A stretch of 64,000 nucleotides of DNA from Henckelia pumila (taxonomy: Eukaryota > Streptophyta > Magnoliopsida > Lamiales > Gesneriaceae): the NCBI RefSeq assembly GCF_033568475.1, contig NC_133123.1, positions 59,403,522 to 59,467,521 on the forward strand. The letters run 5' to 3'. How positions within the stretch are numbered: position 1 is the first letter of the stretch; each line of letters opens with the position of its first letter. Below are positions 56,777 through 64,000 of the stretch, in pieces. Position numbers and translations under genes: made by a program. The notes beneath the pieces were generated by a model that was not told where the DNA came from, made no database searches, and saw only the letters and a list, made by a program, of their open reading frames with translations.

Positions 56777-57936
56777 ACCAGGGGAGTTTTGTTTTGCATT
56801 TTGCATTGCAATGTCATTTAGTTCTTTGTTATGTTTTGTGTTTTGAATCATTGAGGGCAATGCTTCATTTAAGTGTGTGTGTGGGGGGGGGGGGGGGGGC
56901 ATTCATGATGTTGCATTTGTTTTTGTTGAGTATTTGCATTTAGTTTATGAATTGTTGTGTCGTTGTTTCGTGTTTGTTCGAATGCATGAGTAGAGGATGA
57001 AATTATTGCCTATGATGAGGAAGTTGAGAAAAAAAATTGATTTTTTTGTGAAAATTTTATACTCTTGTTTGGATATGAGAAACCGTAGGCTGATTAATGA
57101 ATATTTCAAGCACGCATGTTTAACGATGAATTGTAGTGATGTATTATTGTGGATGTCTGTTAGACCATTGCACAATAATAGGTGTTTGTGGAACTTGATA
57201 GTTTTTTGAATTTTGATGATCTCTTTAATGTGGCATATACAATCTTGGGTGCACCTTTAAAATCTTTTATGAAATGTTTATGAAAATTCACTTAACTCCA
57301 TCCGGGTTGCGAGCAAAAGATTGAAATCCTAATCGTCTTGTTTGTGGCTAAGTATGCAGATAACATGGGGTTAAATTTTTGAATTTTATTTAAATAAAAA
57401 TTCCATCCGGGCTTGGAAAGTGATTGAAATTCTATTCATATATTGTTCCATAGCTAAGTTGCGGATTTAATGGGATTGTAGTTCCATCCGGGCTATAGAC
57501 GAGGGGATTGAAATTCGAATCCTATCTAGTTATAGCTAAGTATGCGGGTAATTATTGGGACTTTAAAAATGTCTGGTGCAAAATCCGACGGTGCGTAATT
57601 ATATCTCAAGAGAGTTGTGTTGTGTTGAAGGATTGTTAAGAGGAGGGTTCTTGATTGTGAAACTTACACTGAATTGTTATAGGTCGGCGAACAGTCTTGA
57701 AACTTTGTCTTTTGAAATTGCATGTAGCTGGGGTAACATGTCACACACACACGTTCACATTTGACTTAAGGTGTATCATTGATAATCGAGAGTATGTATG
57801 AACTTGTTTTGTGTGGAAAAAACTTCTCTGAGGCTATGTTATACATGCTTCGTCCTTGCTTATGTGTTTGTTATGTTTTCATTTTATTTTTGCATGACTT
57901 GCTCGAGGGCGAGCAAGTATTAAGTCTGGGGGAATT
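56777..57936 (+). other. non-coding 3' region of element B
   Basis: GTGTGTGTGTG followed by 17 G (56883-56899) looks like an internal polypurine tract. 57297-57560 has three units of about 100 bp with TTCCATCCGGGC, GATTGAAATTC and TAGCTAAGTATGCGG words. The LTR-adjacent polypurine tract is AAGTCTGGGGGAATT at about 57922-57936. Confidence 0.7.
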
Positions 57937-60900
57937 TGATAGTCGTAATTATGTTGCATATTTTGATTTCATTATGTTGTTGTTTTGCATTCAGTTATGT
58001 GTTTTAATTACGTATTTCGTTTGTATTTCATTTATCGTGTCTTCATTACTTGTTCCCCGTTTTAATTTATAGGAAGTGGCATTTTTAAGAACAAATGGAC
58101 AGAATATAGCTCGCTCGATCGGCAACATTCAACGGATCGAGCGAGGGAATTGAAGCAGGAAAGACTTCGAGACAGAACTTTGGCCGCTCGATCCGTCAAA
58201 CTCTACCGATCGAGCGGCCTTATGAAGAAAGGCGGATAATTTGGACAGAGAATTTCTCGCTCGATCCGTCAAAATTTACGGATCGAGCTACACGGGCTGT
58301 TCGGGAAAAATTTTTAATTTTGGAAACTCTTTTATTTAGGACTCTAGTCTATTATTAAGGCTTTATTCCGTTTTGTTAAGGATTATTATCAGACTTTGAA
58401 GAGTAGAGACCAAATGTAACGCCCCGATTTTATCTTAAATGAGCTTATTTGAGTTAATCAGATTTTCCAGAGTTCAAGAGCCGACTTGATTTTGATCAGG
58501 GTCTATTTTGCAAATTTTGGAAATTTCAGGGACTAAAATGCAAATATTGGATTTAATATATTATCTTGACTTGGAATGACTTATTCTTCACTCCATCTCC
58601 TTCCCTTTGCCGCCATCCTCCATTGAAGCCGCCCCTTTGAGTTTTCAAGCTTTTGGATTTCAGTCCGAGCTCGATCCGTTCGTTGAAATTTATTTCTGAA
58701 GGCAGTTTAGCGATCACTGCAGCAAGAGCTTCGTTATATCGTAATTTTCTCCGATCAGATACATTCTATTTTTCGGATGTTGTTAGAATCGATTGAGTTT
58801 CGGGTATGTTGTTCTTGGCAGAGTTCTGATCGTTTATTCTCTGTCGGTTTTGAAATAAAGCGTCGTTCGGAATTGTTATGATTTTTGAAAGCCTATTTTC
58901 GAAAATCTAGTTTTGAGATTTGTTGGGTTTGAGCCTTTATTGTTGTCTTAGCATTGATATGAGCTGATATCGATATTGTACTGCTGTTTGCGTTTCCGGT
59001 TTGTTCAGTTTATAGCCGTTATGCCGCCGGTTTGAGTTTTGGGATTTCGAACCGTTTTTGAGTTGTTGAACTTTGGCTTGTGAGTTTGATCCTTGTTGTT
59101 GATCATCTATTGTCTCCGTACACATTCGTTGGAGTTTGTCAAGCCCGGTGTTAGCAACATTCGATCGTCGAAGAGTTGGACAAAGAGCGGTAAAGAGTTT
59201 ACCTTGAGCCTTGTTGTTGTTTAGGTTGTATAGATTTTAATATAACCTCTTTTGTAGCGTATCCAGAGTTGGAGCTACTTGCATTGAAAGGTACAAGCAG
59301 TCGTCGTTAGCGGGATAGCATACTCGGGACAGTTGGTTCTCGAGTTTCCCTTAAAATCACACACTTGCATCAATAATTGTTCTAGCATGTGGAACTTGTA
59401 TTTTGTTGTTGATTGAGTTTTGTTATATGACTTAATTCTTTATGTTTTCTTATGCATTCATATTGAGCCAAACCCTTGATTTCAGCGGGCAGAAAAACTT
59501 TTTTTGTTTAGACGTTTTGGGGGCTATATTGCGAGTGGCCTAGGTGTAGAAGTTCACCTAGTGTCAGCATACTCCTTATAGTTGCACCAAAGTCCAGGGG
59601 AGTGGGATACGTGACACCACCTCAATTGGGAGAGTCGGTGAGTCATTACGTAATCTCATTCTCGGGATCGCAAAAGCAGAGCAGCAACCCCTTGTTTATC
59701 AGAGTTGATATACCTGTTTTAAAGACATACATATCATTCGTTTGGATTTGATTATGTTGTCTTGAAATCATGTTGTTGTTATATTACATGTATTGCTTGT
59801 TATGATGCTTTTACTGGGAATATCATTCTCGCCGGAGTTATTCGGCTGTTGTTTTGTTTTGTATGTGTACTTGGCAATAGGTGCGGCAGGATCAAGTCAG
59901 CGAAGACCTGGTTAGCATCAAGAGGAAGAGCTAGTAGTGAGACTCAGTTTAGAAGTCGTATCAGCATGTTTATCTAGTTTAATATTGAAGCATGTTAGAA
60001 CTCAAACTTGTTATGTTTTGTACTCGGATTGTAATAGCTAAAACTGATGCATGTTCTATCGTAATGAGTGGTTGATCAACTCTAGAACATCATGTATTAA
60101 TTGGAGAGATTGTGATTGTAATGCATGTTTATGATTTGTTGTATTGAATGGCTTTTGGATTGAGTTGCCTAGCTCATTTATGCTCTGTTCTTTTTATGCA
60201 GCAGGGGGCGCCCGACCGGCAGTTTTTAGCAGACCGAGCGCACCCCCATTTAAACCAAATAGCAGGGCGACTATTTTGGCCGCGCCCGGGCGGTAGTTTT
60301 CTACCGACCGAGCGCGGCACCCCCTTTACCCAAAAAAAAATCCTTTCTCTTCTTTATCTTGGATCTTGCTTGCTTTATTATTTGTTTAATCCGAGATTAG
60401 ATGTTTAGAACCGAGGTCTCACACCAAGTATTCCTTGGCGGCTAGGTTTTTGTTCTATCTTTTCTTAAGATTTCTGCTCTTCGTTTGATTTTTCTTTCGT
60501 TTTTCATGAATCGTTGTGGCTAGTTTCTAGAATTTGGTTGAGGAAGACAAGCCCTTGATTTTGTTTATTCATGAGATTTTGAATTCCATTGTTTAATTCT
60601 TATTGTGTATCAAAAGTTGTTCTGATTTATTTGATGCTTGTATGTGAGATTTTTGGATTGATCACCCTAGGATTTTGCTATACAATCTACTGCTAAATTA
60701 GAATTCAAATTCGTAATTATTTGAATCAACTAATTTGCGAAGCAACTAAGATTGATATTTTTCTCTTGTAAATTTATTAAATTGTAGGAACAACAATTGA
60801 CTAGATTAAATACATCCGCTTGTGTATGTGTTGTCTAGATTTTCAGTTTCACTAGTTTGCATGCTATCGTGGATTTAAATCTAATCGCTTGTATTGGGTT

Positions 60901-61305
60901 AATTCATTGGTATGGGTTAATTTAGAAAGCTTGTGTCTATTTAACTAGAATTAAAGTGAAACAGGAATTTAATTTTCAATGATGAATATTTGATAGAATT
61001 AATTATTTCTAGGTAATCGATGATCGAATGAATAATTTCAAGGGTGTAGTCGACCGATGCCAAGTCTTGTTTCCCATCGATTTCTTCATTTTAAATTAAT
61101 CTTGCATGATATTTGATAGAATTTTATTATTTATTATTTTTTAATTTTTAGTAGTTAATTTCAAATCACAAAACCCCTTTATTTTATTTTAAAACACATT
61201 AAATTTCACTTTTCTCGTGGGAACGATCCCTACTCTCACTACTGCATAATTTGTTTATTTGATTCGAGTTGGGTAATTTGGGCGTGACATGACTTAGCGC
61301 TACCA
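57937..61305 (+). repeat. 3' LTR of element B, split by solo LTR D
   Basis: TGATAGTCGTAATTATG ... AGCGCTACCA, split at about 58410-60428. It carries three well-preserved hairpins: 58111-58144, 58182-58219 (GGCCGCTCGAT and ATCGAGCGGCC) and 58259-58288 (GCTCGATCCGT-CAAAATTT-ACGGATCGAGC). Confidence 0.9.
58415..60423 (+). mobile_element. solo LTR D (gypsy/chromovirus type)
   Basis: Starts TGTAACGCCCCGATTTTATC and ends GAGGTCTCACA, 2009 bp, with near-perfect target duplication CCAAA/CCAAG (58410-58414 and 60424-60428). The uninterrupted sequence in B's 5' LTR (GAGTAGAGACCACGTATTCC near 38746) shows the empty site. No primer site or coding region, so it is a solo LTR left by recombination. It shares a TCTCGCCGGAGTTATTCGGC segment with element C's LTR. 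Confidence 0.88.
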
Positions 61306-61310
61306 GGTAC

Positions 61311-62160
61311 AATTATAACCTGGTAGGTGTTTAAAACTGCATTCTATCAACGTTTATTTCTAGTCTCCTACAGAAAAGACAAGGGGGCAGAATTTTCTAG
61401 TTTGCAGCAGGGAAAACTGAATATTGAGGAGTATGTGGCCAAGTTCACTAGTTTGCTGAAGTTTGCTCCGCATATAACAGACAATGATGAGGCTCAAGCG
61501 GACCAGTTTATCAATGGTTTGAATTCGGAGGTCTTTAAATTAGTGAATGCCGGGAGACCAAACAACATTGCCGATGCACTTAATCGAGCAAAGGGAGCAG
61601 AAACTGGTATATTGAGATAAAGAGGAGCACAGTTTGTACCACCTCCAGTTAGACCATGTCAAGAGCAGTCACAGATTCCACCACCACCTAGATTCGAAGA
61701 AGGAAGTAGCAGCAGCAGCAAAAGAGAGTTCTTTCGACCCAATGGGAAGCAATTTAAATGATCAGGCAGTAGTTCATCCAGTTCTAGTGTATCACGACAG
61801 TTTAGGCCTGGACAAAAATCTAGTGCTTCCGGGGTTTATTACAACAAATTTGGAGGTCATCATGCCAGTGACCAATGCAGAGGTGTGTTTGGCAGTTTCA
61901 ATATTTGTAATAAGGTGGGACATTTTGCTAGAGTTTTCCCGCATCGTGGTTCTGAGAGTACTCAAGGTGCAGGATCCTCTAGAGAAGTAGCACAGCCTGA
62001 GAGGCAAGCATATTCTGTTCACTCATTTAAGCCACAACCATCATCACACAGTGGAGCAGGAGGAATTCCAGCCATGACTCAACCTTCGAGGCAGCAGGCT
62101 AGAGTGTTTGCATTGACTGAGGAGCAAGCACTGACATCAGCTGATGACATTATAGCAGGT
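61311..62160 (+). pseudogene. gag of element C, 3' part
   Basis: Picks up where 38279 stopped, after the GGTAC duplication. A stop follows within ten codons, then VFKTAFYQRLF, AEFSSLQQGKLNIEEYVAKF and DQFINGLNSEVFKLVNAGRP. After a frameshift comes a degenerate zinc knuckle (CNKVGHFARVFPH) and RQQARVFALTEEQALTSADD, the usual gag/protease border. Confidence 0.8.
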
Positions 62161-64000
62161 AATTGCATGCATTGCCTGTTGAGCCATTATCTGTTGTAGT
62201 ATCCATTTCTTCACCTTTGGGGAGAGGTATCATATCTATGAAATCAGTCAAGAATTTTATACTGCAGTATGAAGGTAATATGATTGAGATAGACTGTATT
62301 GTGATTGGTTTGTCAGAATTTTATTGCATTATCGGCATAATTATGTTAACCAAGTACAGGGCAACATTTGATTATTTTCTGAAGATTGTGAGATTTAGAC
62401 CAGAGATGGCAGAAGAATGGAAATTCATTGGTAAGGGTTCGAGAGCTCGAATTCCTTTGATATCTTTTCTTTCTATGACTCGTTTATTGCAAAAAAAAGA
62501 GAAGAGGGATTCCTTATATATGCCATAGATGTGCTGAAAACTAGCCCAAAATTGGCCGAATTGCTAGTGGTTAGTGAATTTTCTGATGTCTTCCCTGATG
62601 AAATTCTGGGATTACCTCCAGCTCAAGAGGTATGTTTCAGTATTGAACTGATGCCAGGTATACAACCTATTTCAAAAGCTCCTTACAGAATGACACCAAT
62701 TGAACTGAAGGAATTGAAAGAACATCTAGAAGATCTTTTAGCCAAAGGGTACATTAGACCGAGTGTTTCTCCTTGAGGTGCATCGGTTCTGTTTGTACAA
62801 AAGAAGGACGGATCAATGAGACTTTTCATCGACTATCTGCAACTGAATAAAGAAAATGTAAAGAATCGTTATCATTTGCCTAGAATAGATGATTTATTTG
62901 ACCAGTTGCAGGGATCTTCTGTGTATTCCCAGATCGATCTGAGGTCTGGATATCATCAGTTGAGAGTACAAGATGAGGATATATCGAAAAATGCTTTCAG
63001 AACGAGTTATGGTCACTATGAATTCATTGTTATGCCTTTTGGATTGACCAATGCTCCAGAGGTCTTTATGGGGCTGATGAATAGGATATTTCAGAAGTAT
63101 CTTGATGATTTTGTTATTATTTTTATTGATGATATTTTGAAATATTTGAAGAATATGTGTGATCATGATGAAAATCTCAGACTAATCTGAAAGACTTTGA
63201 GAGAAGAGAAGTTGTATGCCAAGATATCGAAATGTGAATTCTGGCTGAAGGAAGGGGTATTTCTGGGACATATTATCTCCGGAGATGGCGTATCTATTGA
63301 TCCAAGAAAAGTCAAAGAAGTGATCAGTTGGCCTAGACCATCATCTGTACCAGAGATATGGAGTTTTATGGGCTTAGCGTGTTATTATCGCCGATTTATC
63401 AAAGATATTTCTAGCATTGGGAAGCCTATTACCCAATTAACTCAAAAGAATGCACCGTATGTCTGGACTGAAGCATGTGAGGCTAGTTTCATTGAGTTGA
63501 AAAAGAGGTTGACGAGTGCACCAGTCTTGACGATTCCTTCAGGTACTGGTGATTTCACTATATAATGTGATGCTTCTCACAGGGGATTAGGATGTATTCT
63601 TATGAAGCGAGGACACGTTATTGCTTATGCCTCGAGACAGTTGAAACCGCATGAGACGAGATATCCAATTCATGATCTTGAATTGGCAGCCATTGTCTTT
63701 GCATTGAAGATATGGCGACATTATTTATAAGATTATAAGTTTGAAATTTATTCTAACCATAAAAGCTTGAAATATCTGTTTTCGCAGTCTGAACTGAACA
63801 TGATGCAATGAAGATGGCTAGACATATTGAAAGATTTTGATTGCGAGATCAAATATTATCCAGGAAAGTCTAATGCTGCTGCAGATTCCTTAAGTAGGAA
63901 GATATGCTCTTTATCCTTATCTACTTTAGGTGTATCTAGTTTGGTAGAAGATTTTTGTGTTTCTGGATTGGTATTTGAGACAGATACACAACCTATTTGA
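62161..64000 (+). pseudogene. pol of element C, partial, runs off the window
   Basis: The protease is damaged: after SADDIIAG the expected Asp-Thr-Gly segment is missing and the text resumes at VVSISSPLGRGI. Reverse transcriptase starts near 62531 ([38 protein letters not shown]), with stops near 62774 and 63189, [19 protein letters not shown] and the catalytic FIDDI at about 63124-63138. The connection region has FLGHIISGDGVSIDP and YYRRFIKDISSI. RNase H ([47 protein letters not shown]) runs to about 63900 with three stops. Integrase would follow beyond 64000. Confidence 0.87.

Larger units (their letters stand above)
38280..61305 (+). mobile_element. Athila/Tat-like element B, carrying two younger insertions
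   Basis: Bounded by LTRs 38280-39636 (1357 bp) and 57937-61305 (1355 bp after removing solo LTR D and one duplication). Flanked by a perfect duplication GGTAC (38275-38279 and 61306-61310) within element C's gag. tRNA-Asp-type primer site, gag, pol and a third ORF after pol. Copia copy 2 sits in the third ORF and solo LTR D in the 3' LTR. Decayed by many stops; the LTRs differ noticeably, so it is older than the Copia copies. Confidence 0.92.

Overview
This is plant nuclear DNA, most likely from a eudicot. It holds two plant-type genes (an intron-containing amidase-signature gene and an intronless dirigent gene). The rest is mainly LTR retrotransposons with plant-type primer sites (TGGTATCAGAGC for initiator tRNA-Met, TGGCGCCGTT for tRNA-Asp) and small DNA transposons. 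I do not assign a species. There are no rRNA or tRNA genes, CRISPR arrays or bacterial operons.

Layout. 1-481 is a minus-strand LTR end. 482-2292 is AT-rich with MITE-like inverted repeats. 2293-10852 looks like an hAT-type element split by a 7.8 kb LTR element (2658-10432, target duplication ATGAG). That LTR element has a decayed gag-protease region but no reverse transcriptase or integrase. 10853-14509 holds imperfect tandem repeats, a degenerate LTR-like stretch, a Stowaway-like MITE and a 207-bp tandem duplication. 14510-16753 is the amidase gene, apparently broken at the exon 1/exon 2 junction and carrying a TRIM-like insertion in intron 1. 17308-17880 is the dirigent gene. 18402-18926 is an hAT MITE with a perfect 8-bp target duplication.

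From 18980 to the window end is a nested tower of transposons, resolved by LTR ends and target duplications. A PIF/Harbinger transposase is split by Ty3/gypsy element A (LTR starts at 19898). A's 5' LTR is split by Copia copy 1 (20886-30583, duplication GTTTT). A's integrase is split by chromovirus-like element C (5' LTR 35638-37571), which runs off the window. C's gag is split by Athila/Tat-like element B (38280-61305, duplication GGTAC). B's 3' ORF is split by Copia copy 2 (46733-56398, duplication GAATG), and B's 3' LTR by a solo LTR, D (58415-60423).

The two Copia copies are young: intact 1304-codon gag-pol frames and LTR pairs of identical length differing at only four or five sites that I noticed. 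A, B, C and the 2658-10432 element are decayed, and many of their stops look like C-to-T changes.

The most unusual signal is structural. The Copia leader holds about 15 back-to-back GC-rich hairpins with 3-nt loops, and their stems vary in a compensatory way. Element B carries triplets of 10-13 bp hairpins both in its LTRs and just after pol. Related GCGCCC...GAGCGC modules occur in the LTRs of C and D and in the 2658-10432 element.
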